From positions 1 to 64,000 of the forward strand of contig CAJTFG010000002.1 in the NCBI GenBank assembly GCA_910575705.1: a stretch of DNA of 64,000 nt, read 5' to 3'. Numbering within the stretch: position 1 is the first letter of the stretch; each line of letters opens with the position of its first letter. Below the pieces are notes generated by a model. That model ran no database searches and was not told where the DNA came from. It saw only the letters and a list, made by a program, of their open reading frames with translations. Shown piece by piece: positions 25,287 to 33,511 of this stretch. The position numbers and the translations under genes were made by a program. This DNA is from Erysipelotrichales bacterium (GTDB lineage Bacteria; Bacillota_I; Bacilli_A; Erysipelotrichales; Erysipelotrichaceae).

Positions 25287-27703
25287 AATCAAAAAGAGGA
25301 CTGTTGTACAAGCTGTTCTGCCTTCTGCCCATTTTCTGCCTTTCGTCAATTCAAGGAGCGTCAAAGGAAGACATTCAAATATATTTCAACGGATGGCAGT
25401 TTCATATGGATGAAGAAGTACGTGATTATGTAGGAGGGCTGGATGTCAAAATCACAGCGGATCGGGATGTGATGGAAACGATGACGGTAGCGGTAAGTCA
25501 GGAAGGGATACCGGCAGATGTCGTGTTTTTTGAAGGCCTGGATACGCTGGCATTTCATTTGGAAGAAGGCGAAAACTATGCGATAGATATTGATTTTATG
25601 GCAGGTGGACAGAAGAAAAGCAGGCGTATTGATGATGTTTACGTTTATGATCATATTCCTGTTTTTGCAAATGAAGAAATGCTTGCGGATCGTTTTGAAT
25701 CGGAGGAGATCATTCGCCTTCAGCTGAGGGAATATCACTATCTGGATATGGGTCGCTCGTATATACGCATAAATGATGATCTGCATGCATGGAAAAGAGA
25801 AGGGGATACATATGTTTTGTTTTTAGAAAAAGAAGGTATTTATGATGTTCAGTTTCATTTTTTTGATATGAATGGAAAGGAATACATCCAAACTGCAGAA
25901 ATCACAAAGGAATATAAAAATAAAGAAATACAGATCACAGCGGAAGCTCCCGTTTATCAAAAAGATGATTTTCAATATTATCGAAAAGACGTGGAACTTG
26001 ATTTTTACAGTAAGGTCATCCGCTTTGACAGGCTCAGCGTTCGCATGAATGACACAGAACATTACATAGACTGGCAGCCGTATCAAGAGGGATATCGCGG
26101 ACGGCTGACACTGCAAGAGGAGGGAAGCTATGAAGTACAGGTATATTATCAAGATGAAAAATTGAAAACGCAACATATCATATTGGATAAAACGTCTCCT
26201 ATGATTGAGGGAGGTACATTGGATCTTACATGTAATCCAAGTCCGCGGCCAGTAAATGTTCAATATCGCATACAAGATGAAAATATGGATGTGGGAAGAA
26301 CGAAGATCGAAGTTTTTAAAGATGGTTATTTATTGGAAGTTCCGATAGAGGTGTTTCAACACGAAGATACACTTACGTATCTCTTTAGGTTGGAGGAAGA
26401 CGGGATGTATACATATCGTTTAACCGCTATGGATATGGCAGGAAATGAACGTGTATTGGATAGTAAAGACACAATAGAAATCGACACGGTGTTTCCACAT
26501 CTTGTTTTACGTAATAAACATCTGTTGCAGAACACTAATCAGGATGTAGAAATCGAATTTGCGGTTTCGGATTCTTCTTTAAACCGATATATATTGTGGA
26601 TCAAAAAGGACGGGGTCATATTGGACGAGATTATCGGTACACAGGATATACAGAAGATATATCGCTTTCATGAAGAAAGAGGGACAAGTACGTATGAACT
26701 TCAGGCGGTTGCTTGGGATCGTGCCGGAAATGAGACGGTAAGCAAACCTGTTTCCTTTGTGATCGATAAAGAAAAACCGCAGATAGAAGCTTTCCTTCAA
26801 GGAACGATATATCAGTCTTCATTGCTGACAAATGCATCGGTTCCTTTACTGTTTCGCTGGCAAGATCCGTTTTGCCGCGAGGCGCAGCTGGTCGTTTATA
26901 AAAACGGAGAATGTATGGATGTACGCCGCTTTGATGATGTACGTACATTTCGTCGCTTGATCACCGCACTGCAACAGCGTATGGATGAGTATCGCTATGT
27001 CCTGCGTGTGTATGATCTTGCAGGGAATATGGCAGAGAGTACGGTGGAATTTGTCATTGATACGTATTTGCCGCCGCTCCGTATAAAAAACGATATTTTT
27101 CAAGGAAAAGCTAGCAATCAGTCATGGACACCGCTGTTGGAAGATGTCGGGAAGCATCTGACGGTTTTGGATGTAAAACTCTTGCGCGATCAAAAAGAAG
27201 TTCCTTACCGATGGGGAGATGAGATTCAAGAGGAAGGGATGTATCAATTGCATGTCATCGCTGCAGATGCTGCGGGAAATGTTACCATGCTTGCGGAACC
27301 GTTCTTCTTTGTTATCGATAAGAGCGCTCCGTGGATATATTTGCGCAATGTGGATGCGATGGAGGAAATTCCTTTTGTTTATGAAGGATCAAGTATACAT
27401 GTAACCGCCGATACGGGTATGTTTCATAAGGATGTCATCACTTCTTTAAAAATAAACGGGGAGCAGCAGCTTCAAGAGGATGTAGTTCAATATGCCATGC
27501 ATATAGAGGATCCCGGAGATTATCAGATCGATATTGCCGCAAAGGATGAAGCCGGTAATCAGAGTCAAAAAACGTATTTTTTTACCATACAGAAAAAGCC
27601 CGTTTTTTATGAATCTTGTATATGGAGTCTGCCTGCTACCTTATTGATGATCTATTTCGGAATTCGCCAATGGAAAAAGCATGCAGATCCTCGTATTAAG
27701 TGA
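25283..27703 (+). CDS. surface protein with Ig-like repeats and C-terminal membrane anchor
   Basis: This 806-aa protein has a signal peptide (LFCLLPIFCLSSIQG) and ends with a transmembrane helix (LPATLLMIYFGIRQW) and a short basic tail. Between them lie repeated Ig-like domains, each closing with an AGN turn (MAGNERV, RAGNETV, LAGNMAE, AAGNVT, EAGNQS) and opening with an IDxxxP strand (IDTVFPHL, IDKEKPQI, IDTYLPPL, IDKSAPWI). It is predicted to extend from the membrane through the wall. It is translationally coupled to the 59-aa protein and overlaps the ATPase gene by 23 bases. A role like EsaA/YueB, the exported membrane component of T7SSb, is inference from position. Confidence 0.78.
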   Translation: MKSKRGLLYKLFCLLPIFCLSSIQGASKEDIQIYFNGWQFHMDEEVRDYVGGLDVKITADRDVMETMTVAVSQEGIPADVVFFEGLDTLAFHLEEGENYAIDIDFMAGGQKKSRRIDDVYVYDHIPVFANEEMLADRFESEEIIRLQLREYHYLDMGRSYIRINDDLHAWKREGDTYVLFLEKEGIYDVQFHFFDMNGKEYIQTAEITKEYKNKEIQITAEAPVYQKDDFQYYRKDVELDFYSKVIRFDRLSVRMNDTEHYIDWQPYQEGYRGRLTLQEEGSYEVQVYYQDEKLKTQHIILDKTSPMIEGGTLDLTCNPSPRPVNVQYRIQDENMDVGRTKIEVFKDGYLLEVPIEVFQHEDTLTYLFRLEEDGMYTYRLTAMDMAGNERVLDSKDTIEIDTVFPHLVLRNKHLLQNTNQDVEIEFAVSDSSLNRYILWIKKDGVILDEIIGTQDIQKIYRFHEERGTSTYELQAVAWDRAGNETVSKPVSFVIDKEKPQIEAFLQGTIYQSSLLTNASVPLLFRWQDPFCREAQLVVYKNGECMDVRRFDDVRTFRRLITALQQRMDEYRYVLRVYDLAGNMAESTVEFVIDTYLPPLRIKNDIFQGKASNQSWTPLLEDVGKHLTVLDVKLLRDQKEVPYRWGDEIQEEGMYQLHVIAADAAGNVTMLAEPFFFVIDKSAPWIYLRNVDAMEEIPFVYEGSSIHVTADTGMFHKDVITSLKINGEQQLQEDVVQYAMHIEDPGDYQIDIAAKDEAGNQSQKTYFFTIQKKPVFYESCIWSLPATLLMIYFGIRQWKKHADPRIK

Positions 27704-30700
27704 AACACAGCTGTATTCCATCCGCTTGCCAGCTGCTGTCAGCGGGCAGTATTGCATATATGCAGAAGACAGAAAGGTTGCGGTGATGTCTGCTTATAAA
27801 GGGAAATGGCACTTATGTGCGGAAGATGGCCTTGTGATCAATCGGATATATACGCAGCTGTATGTAAGAAAAGACGAGACATATCTGTTTACCGAGAACG
27901 GCAAGGCGGTCATCATGCTACTGATCCGCGATGCCAAGAGTTATACATATAAAAAGTATGATGTTTGTCAGGATATCACCATAGGACGAAGTCCTTCCTG
28001 TACGATCGTATATCCCGATCCGTATATATCCGCCTGTCATGCAGTTCTTCATTATGAGCAGGGGGCGTATGTTTTAGAGGATCAAAGCAGTACCAATCAC
28101 GTTTATGTCAATCGAAGACGCTTTCAGCATGGAACTTTGCGGATCGGTGATGTTGTGGAAATCATGGAATTGCAGATCGTTATCGGAAAAGGGTTTCTTG
28201 TGGTGAATGATGCTGCCGATATTACGATCGCACAGGAAATAAAGATGCATCATCCTGTTTATATAAAACCTGCCCATGTCCGTCTTCCCGTATATGTCCC
28301 TTCCTTTCGAAAGCAGGCTTCTTATATGCCTGCCTGCATAGAAGTAAAAGCCATGGAAGAAGTGCATCATGAGGACGAGATATTATCGATATTGAGAATG
28401 GGACCTTCTTTCATGGTAGGGATGGTTTCTTTGATGAACGCCGTTCTTATGTTTCAAAACGGTTCCTCATCGATGGCGGCGATGTCGATATCCATGTTTG
28501 TAGGGATGATCTTATTTCCTGTTCTTACGCACATATATCAAAAGCGAAAAATCATAAAAGAAAGACGAAGGATACAAGAAGAGTATGACATATATTTTCA
28601 GAAAATCATCGGTATGACAGAAGATGAAAAGAAAAGGGAAAGAGCATATTTCCTGTATGCGTTTCCGTCCTTGCAGACGATGTGGACAAAAAAGATATAT
28701 TGGTATCGTACCGTTCAGGATCCTTATTTTCTTGTAATCCGCTTTGCTGTGGAAAATCGCAGCAGTCTTCTTGTCATTCATAATGAAAGCAATCGGGATA
28801 TCCCCGTACAGATCTGTGATGTACCGGTTACTTTGGATTTGAAAAAGGAATATCTTATCAGTGTAAGCGGGGGGAGAGAGGATCTGCGAACCATGTTGCT
28901 GAATATGCTGTTGCAGGTGGCATTTTCTCACTCATATAAGAATGTGCGTGTTGCTTATATAGGAAAAGAAGATCTCTCTTTCATCCGTTGGCTACCGCAT
29001 ATGAGGGGGGATGGCTTGCGAGGATATTTTGATGATGAAAAAGCGATCATAGAATTTCATAGATCGCTGGAAGAGAAACTAACCAAAGAAAATGCAATAA
29101 CTCCTCCTGTTGTATTGTTCTTATGGATAGAGGATCTAGCGGTAGTGGAAGGATTTCTTTCCTTTATCTTGCAGAAGCCTTATATGGGGGTGACGGTCTT
29201 TGTATTTTCTTTTCATACGGTTGCTGGTTGTCATGTGTCGGTTGACCTTGTCCAAAAGGAGTATAGCAGGCGATATGAGGAGAAAAAAGGAACATTTCAA
29301 TGCGATACGGTAAACAATGTGACGAAGATGATTCACTTTTTGGCGAATTGCAGAACGCAGGATTTCCGCATGTTCGCATTTCCCAGAATGTGCTCGCTTT
29401 TATCTTTGTATCGTGTTCGTTTTGTAGAAGAGCTTCATATATGGAATCGCTGGGAAAAACATCAAAGTTATCATAGCCTTAAAGTGCCAGTGGGAATACA
29501 GAAGGATGGTAGTGTCCTTTCCTTGGATATACATGAAAAAAAGGATGGACCGCATGGTATTATCGCCGGTATGACGGGCTCGGGAAAGAGTGAATGCATC
29601 CTTACGTATCTGGTGTCGATGGCGATCAGTTTTCATCCGCGGGATGTATCGTTTATCATCATCGATTACAAAGGCGGCGGGATCGCAAAGCTTTTAGAAG
29701 CTCTGCCGCATGTAGCGGGAGTACTTACGAATCTTGACGATAAGCTTTTGGAAAGAGCTTTTGAAGCGCTGTCTTTTGAGGCAAGAAAAAGACAGATGCT
29801 TTTAAAAGATGCCGGATTGCGTTATCAGATCGCCAATATCGGCATCGATGATTACCAGAGACTGTATTATGAAAAGAAAGTAGCCGAGCCCCTATCACAT
29901 ATCCTGATCGTCTGCGATGAATTTGCAGAATTAAAGATGCAGCATCCCATGTACATGGAGCAGCTGATCTCCATTGCCAGGATCGGCAGGAGTTTGGGGA
30001 TCCATCTGATTTTGGCTACACAGAAACCCAGTGGGATTGTGAATGATCAAATTTGGAGCAATACCAATTTTCACCTTTGTCTTAGAGTAGCCGAAAAAGC
30101 AGATAGTTTTGATGTGATCAAGCATCCGGATGCCGCATTTCTTACTTCCAGCGGTCAGTTTTATTTGCAGAACGGAAATGAAGAACGGCTTATCTTAGGA
30201 TTATCCGCATGGGCACAAGCTGTTTATGATCCGGAAGAGATACCGTTTTCTTTCGATAAGATCTGTGCGGTTTCTCATACAGGGAAAACGGAACAAGAGG
30301 TATCTTTGAACGATATCGGGTTTCATGTACAAAACCGCAGAACGCAGTTAGAAGTTATTTTGCGTCATATTCAAACATGTGCAAAACAAAACGACATCCA
30401 TTCCCGTTTGTGCTGGTTGCCTCCTTTGTCTTTTTCCAAATCTTTACCGGAACTGGAACAAAGCTATGGCATAAAAAAAGGATATGCTCTCATTGGTGAA
30501 ATCGACGATATCTTTCGGCAGTGTTATTGCGGTTTTTATCTTTCTTTGCGAAAGAACAGCATTTTATATGGCACTCATCATCCGTCATCCTTTATTGCCG
30601 CGGTGCTCAGCGCATATATAAGGACATGTCCAGCAGATGGTTTTGATCTGTATATCATTGATATGGCAGAAGATTTTTTTCCGATGGTCCGAGATTGCGA

Positions 30701-31091
30701 TATTGCCGAGAAGATCATACGTGGCAGTGAGATAAAGCGCATAAAAGTTTTATTTCAGAAATTACTGGATCGCTGTAAAGGCCTGAAAAAAGAAGAAGTG
30801 GAATACAGCTATGTCATCATATATGGCTATACCTTATTTGAGAGTGCATGTATGGAACAAAAAGAGGCTATGCATTATATGCTGAAAGAAGGAGATGCCA
30901 GCCGTATCCATTTTCTGATCACCACATATCACGAACGTGATATTTCTTATCATATAAAAGACTTATTTTCTGAGCATTACATGTTGGATGGATCATCAAA
31001 AGAATGTACAAAAGGCAGTTTTCAAAATAAGCATGTGTATGACTTTTGCGTAGCAAAACCGGATGAAGAGATCATTCGTATGAAAGGGTGA
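27681..31091 (+). CDS. essC: EssC-like FHA-FtsK/SpoIIIE ATPase of type VII secretion
   Basis: This 1136-aa protein is the motor of the T7SSb system. An FHA domain lies at about residues 94-170 (ITIGRSPSCTIVYPDPYIS, CHAVLHYEQGAY, SSTNHVYVN). Two transmembrane helices follow at about 245-283. The first FtsK-like ATPase domain has Walker A GMTGSGKSE near residue 633 and Walker B LIVCDEFAEL near 743, plus RIGRSLGIHLILATQKPSG. A second domain starts near 930 but has GTHHPSS where a P-loop is expected and so looks inactive. A third domain is absent: the protein is some 350 residues shorter than Bacillus or Staphylococcus EssC. Confidence 0.93.
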   Translation: MQILVLSETQLYSIRLPAAVSGQYCIYAEDRKVAVMSAYKGKWHLCAEDGLVINRIYTQLYVRKDETYLFTENGKAVIMLLIRDAKSYTYKKYDVCQDITIGRSPSCTIVYPDPYISACHAVLHYEQGAYVLEDQSSTNHVYVNRRRFQHGTLRIGDVVEIMELQIVIGKGFLVVNDAADITIAQEIKMHHPVYIKPAHVRLPVYVPSFRKQASYMPACIEVKAMEEVHHEDEILSILRMGPSFMVGMVSLMNAVLMFQNGSSSMAAMSISMFVGMILFPVLTHIYQKRKIIKERRRIQEEYDIYFQKIIGMTEDEKKRERAYFLYAFPSLQTMWTKKIYWYRTVQDPYFLVIRFAVENRSSLLVIHNESNRDIPVQICDVPVTLDLKKEYLISVSGGREDLRTMLLNMLLQVAFSHSYKNVRVAYIGKEDLSFIRWLPHMRGDGLRGYFDDEKAIIEFHRSLEEKLTKENAITPPVVLFLWIEDLAVVEGFLSFILQKPYMGVTVFVFSFHTVAGCHVSVDLVQKEYSRRYEEKKGTFQCDTVNNVTKMIHFLANCRTQDFRMFAFPRMCSLLSLYRVRFVEELHIWNRWEKHQSYHSLKVPVGIQKDGSVLSLDIHEKKDGPHGIIAGMTGSGKSECILTYLVSMAISFHPRDVSFIIIDYKGGGIAKLLEALPHVAGVLTNLDDKLLERAFEALSFEARKRQMLLKDAGLRYQIANIGIDDYQRLYYEKKVAEPLSHILIVCDEFAELKMQHPMYMEQLISIARIGRSLGIHLILATQKPSGIVNDQIWSNTNFHLCLRVAEKADSFDVIKHPDAAFLTSSGQFYLQNGNEERLILGLSAWAQAVYDPEEIPFSFDKICAVSHTGKTEQEVSLNDIGFHVQNRRTQLEVILRHIQTCAKQNDIHSRLCWLPPLSFSKSLPELEQSYGIKKGYALIGEIDDIFRQCYCGFYLSLRKNSILYGTHHPSSFIAAVLSAYIRTCPADGFDLYIIDMAEDFFPMVRDCDIAEKIIRGSEIKRIKVLFQKLLDRCKGLKKEEVEYSYVIIYGYTLFESACMEQKEAMHYMLKEGDASRIHFLITTYHERDISYHIKDLFSEHYMLDGSSKECTKGSFQNKHVYDFCVAKPDEEIIRMKG

Positions 31092-31096
31092 GGAGG

Positions 31097-31348
31097 ATGA
31101 TGAATGATACTGTGTTGGTGGAGGTATGGATACCTGCGGCATATTTTAAAAAAGATATGATTCTTCCGATGGATATGCCGATATATTTGATCATGCGCCT
31201 GCTTGATCATATGCTTCAGGAACTTGTTCCCTTTTCGATACAGCCGGAAACGGGGATATATCGAAAAAAGCCATTTGAAGGATTTTTACCTAATGCGACA
31301 TTGAGAGACTATCAGGTGATGAATGCAGAGACATTCATCCTTTTGTAA
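31097..31348 (+). CDS. YukD/EsaB-like ubiquitin-fold protein
   Basis: The product is about 83 aa, the usual size of YukD/EsaB, the small ubiquitin-like protein of T7SSb. It contains ILPMDMPIYLIMRLLDHML followed by a C-terminal strand pattern NATLRDYQVMNAETFILL that fits the family. AGGAGG overlaps the start region; GTG 31088, ATG 31097 and ATG 31100 are all possible, and the first overlaps the essC stop. The family call rests on size, position and this pattern. Confidence 0.66.
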   Translation: MMNDTVLVEVWIPAAYFKKDMILPMDMPIYLIMRLLDHMLQELVPFSIQPETGIYRKKPFEGFLPNATLRDYQVMNAETFILL

Positions 31349-31365
31349 AAGGAGAGAGCGACTAC

Positions 31366-31662
31366 ATGAAAATATTTGCCGATCCTGAGCGATTGGAACA
31401 TACTGCTGCTTCGATGGAACAGCAGATAGATGAGTATGAAAGGCTTTATCATCAGTTATATGCCGTTGTAGATCAAATGCAGGAGGCTTGGAAAGGAAAA
31501 GATAATCTTGTTTATACCGAGCAGATCCGCAGTTTTTCCACAGATTTTATGAACATGAGCAATCTGATGAGAGATTACATAGCGTTTTTGCGAAGCAGCG
31601 CTGAATTGTATCGATCTACGCAGCATGAACTCGTTCAAAGAGCAAGATTGCTGAAAGGGTAA
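31366..31662 (+). CDS. WXG100-family protein 1 (EsxA-like)
   Basis: WXG100 proteins are ~100-aa helical hairpins exported as dimers by T7SS. This 98-aa protein has the central WKG turn (residues ~43-45, EAWKGKDN) between two amphipathic helices. AAGGAGAGAG precedes the ATG. No clear YxxxD/E export signal is visible at the end (RARLLKG), so it may depend on a partner. Confidence 0.86.
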   Translation: MKIFADPERLEHTAASMEQQIDEYERLYHQLYAVVDQMQEAWKGKDNLVYTEQIRSFSTDFMNMSNLMRDYIAFLRSSAELYRSTQHELVQRARLLKG

Positions 31663-31667
31663 GCGAT

Positions 31668-31964
31668 ATGGATCAAATACAAATAACGCTTGCGGAAGTC
31701 GTACAGACAGCAGCTCAGCTACGCAACTGTAATGATCAGTTGAATGAGCGCTTGCTTACGATGAGGAAGATGATGAATGAACTGGAGCAAGGCTGGCAAA
31801 GTCCGGCTGCTGCCGCAATTCGTGAGAAATTCAACGGTATGCTCCCGGTATTTACGAATTATTATGAGATTATTTCGACATATGCCAAATTTCTGGATAT
31901 GACCGCAGAAGCATATGAACAGATAGAAAATTCTATCTTTCAGCAGGCATCTTCTTTTCTATGA
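31668..31964 (+). CDS. WXG100-family protein 2 (EsxA-like)
   Basis: This second 98-aa helical hairpin has W-x-S in place of W-x-G (QGWQSPAAAAIREKF), a common family variant. It ends with YEQIENSIFQQASSFL. It starts six bases after the first WXG100 gene and overlaps the third by 4 bases (ATGATGG), so equal production and heterodimer formation are plausible. Confidence 0.85.
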   Translation: MDQIQITLAEVVQTAAQLRNCNDQLNERLLTMRKMMNELEQGWQSPAAAAIREKFNGMLPVFTNYYEIISTYAKFLDMTAEAYEQIENSIFQQASSFL

Positions 31965-32185
31965 TGGCGGATTTAAAAATTCACCAGCTGCAGCTGTTTC
32001 AATATGGGGAAACTTTATGGAAGCTGAAGCAGCAATTGGCACACTATGAAGCAGAACTATCGTTGTCTTGGCAAAGTGAAGAGGCGATCCCCTTTCGGGA
32101 GACTCTGGTAGAACTGCAACATCAGCTTCAGCTCTGCTATCAAATATGTGATGAGATTGCCGGCTCTATAAACGTTGTATATTGA
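31961..32185 (+). CDS. short WXG100-like protein 3
   Basis: This 74-aa all-helical protein carries SWQSEEAIPFRE at its centre, matching the W-x-S turn and following helix of its neighbour. It is shorter than normal WXG100 proteins. It overlaps the genes on both sides by 4 and 11 bases. It may be the partner or targeting factor of the next gene product, like the small Lap proteins of LXG effectors; that is inference. Confidence 0.68.
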   Translation: MMADLKIHQLQLFQYGETLWKLKQQLAHYEAELSLSWQSEEAIPFRETLVELQHQLQLCYQICDEIAGSINVVY

Positions 32186-33032
32186 TCTGGAAGCATTAGA
32201 AGAAAAACGTCAGCAGCTCTCTTGTCTACAGGAGGAGCTTTCCCTTGTCTTGTGGGATTGCGAACACCGCTTCGCCAGACAGGTCAGCCTTCTTTTCCAC
32301 TTGCGTAACGCATTGCAGAAAATGACAGAGATACAAGACTATCTGCAATATTCCTACCATGCCTACCGTGATGTGGAAGACCGATTAAAATGTCGGGAAG
32401 CCGCTTTCTCATCATCAAAGTGGAAGAGGAAAAATTTTGATTTTCAACATGATTTTTCCTTAAAGAACGGTTCAGATCTTTCGTTAGAAAACCTTACGCT
32501 CGGAATTGCAGCTATCGGACATGCGGATTTTGCACTCAGCCGAATTTTTCGCCAATCGACATATGGGAATTTTAACAGTTCTATCGGTATGGCTCTTGGC
32601 TATGCAGGTGTAAAGGGGACCAGCCGTGCTGTTTTGTTTAAGGAAGGAAGATGGGATCCTTCTTTGGAAATTGACGCAGAGGCCAGAGCTTCTTTGCTGC
32701 AAGCGGGCATTCGCATGGGATATCAAAATAAAATATGGGGATTGACGGGAGATGCGGCTTTGGATGTGGGAACAGCGTCCGCACAAGTAAAAGCGGTTAT
32801 TTCAAAAGAAGAAATTTCTATGAAGGCAGAATGCGGTGCAGCGGCTGTCAGCGGGAAAGTGCACGGACGTTTTTCTATCTTTGGATTTCATGTAGATACG
32901 ACGTTGAAAGGAGATATGCTGGCATTTGGCGGCGGTGCGGAATTTTCAAAAGGAAGCGGTTATGTAGAGATCGGCGGTGAATTTTCATTGTTTGCCGGTC
33001 TGGGATTTAAGATCAGAGTCAGCCGAGATTAA
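32175..33032 (+). CDS. candidate T7SS effector with helical N-terminus
   Basis: This 285-aa protein begins with about 75 residues of amphipathic helix (LEALEEKRQQLSCLQEELSL), resembling a shortened WXG/LXG targeting domain. About 100 residues then lead to a glycine- and alanine-rich region of alternating strands (GTASAQVKAVISKEE, GAAAVSGKVHGRFSIFG, GGGAEFSKGSGYVEIGG). Such alternating small-residue strands are seen in middle regions of polymorphic toxins, but no known toxin domain is recognised. The start is a TTG at 32175, overlapping the previous stop, without a clear ribosome-binding site; coupling is assumed. It is followed by a DUF4176 gene. Confidence 0.62.
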   Translation: MYIDLEALEEKRQQLSCLQEELSLVLWDCEHRFARQVSLLFHLRNALQKMTEIQDYLQYSYHAYRDVEDRLKCREAAFSSSKWKRKNFDFQHDFSLKNGSDLSLENLTLGIAAIGHADFALSRIFRQSTYGNFNSSIGMALGYAGVKGTSRAVLFKEGRWDPSLEIDAEARASLLQAGIRMGYQNKIWGLTGDAALDVGTASAQVKAVISKEEISMKAECGAAAVSGKVHGRFSIFGFHVDTTLKGDMLAFGGGAEFSKGSGYVEIGGEFSLFAGLGFKIRVSRD

Positions 33033-33041
33033 GGAGGTAGT

Positions 33042-33308
33042 ATGAAATTTTATTTGCCAATCGGTTCTGTTGTTTTATTAAAAGGTGCTACGAAAAGGAT
33101 CATGATCTGTGGACGATTACAAGAAAATACAAAGGATCACAAGTATTATGATTATTGTGCCTGTCTGTATCCAGAAGGCGTTCTGGATCCTGATGAACTG
33201 TATTTGTTTCAAGAAGAAGATATCGATAAGGTATTTTTTATTGGTATGCAGGATGCGGAGGAATTTGCTTTTCGCGAATTATTGGATCAGCATAATGTTC
33301 AAAAATAA
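33042..33308 (+). CDS. DUF4176 protein (T7SS-associated)
   Basis: This 88-aa protein has the DUF4176 pattern: YLPIGSVVLLKGATKRIMIC, then YYDYCACLYPEGVLDPDELYLF and a C-terminal FIGMQDAEEF. DUF4176 proteins are widely encoded beside LXG effectors and T7SSb genes of Firmicutes, although their biochemical role is not settled. AAGGAGG lies before the ATG, nine bases after the candidate effector, so it is the last gene of the operon. It could be a partner or immunity factor of that effector. Confidence 0.83.
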   Translation: MKFYLPIGSVVLLKGATKRIMICGRLQENTKDHKYYDYCACLYPEGVLDPDELYLFQEEDIDKVFFIGMQDAEEFAFRELLDQHNVQK

Positions 33309-33316
33309 AGCAGGGA

Positions 33317-33350
33317 AGCAGTGTGATAGAAGGATCATGCTGCTTTTTTT
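33317..33350 (+). terminator. terminator of the T7SS locus
   Basis: AGCAGTGTGAT and ATCATGCTGCT form an imperfect 11-bp stem, followed by seven T residues. Confidence 0.75.
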
Positions 33351-33439
33351 GTGGGAAGTGCGTTATATGAACAGGTAAGAGATTTTCTTTTTGATAGGAA
33401 AGAATTCAACTAAATTTATAATACTTTTATAAAGAGATA

Positions 33440-33448
33440 TGCTATAAT
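33440..33448 (+). promoter_or_regulatory. murF operon promoter (extended -10)
   Basis: TGCTATAAT is a perfect extended -10 about 64 bases before murF. A second TATAAT-like stretch occurs near 33478. Confidence 0.55.
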
Positions 33449-33511
33449 CATATAGATATGAAAAATATGTGTATGATATAATTGCACATATAAAAAAGAA
33501 GGTGTGAAGTC

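Noticed and set aside
31088..31096. GTG 31088 as definite start of the YukD-like gene
   Set aside because: It overlaps the essC stop and lacks a properly spaced ribosome-binding site; it remains an alternative only.
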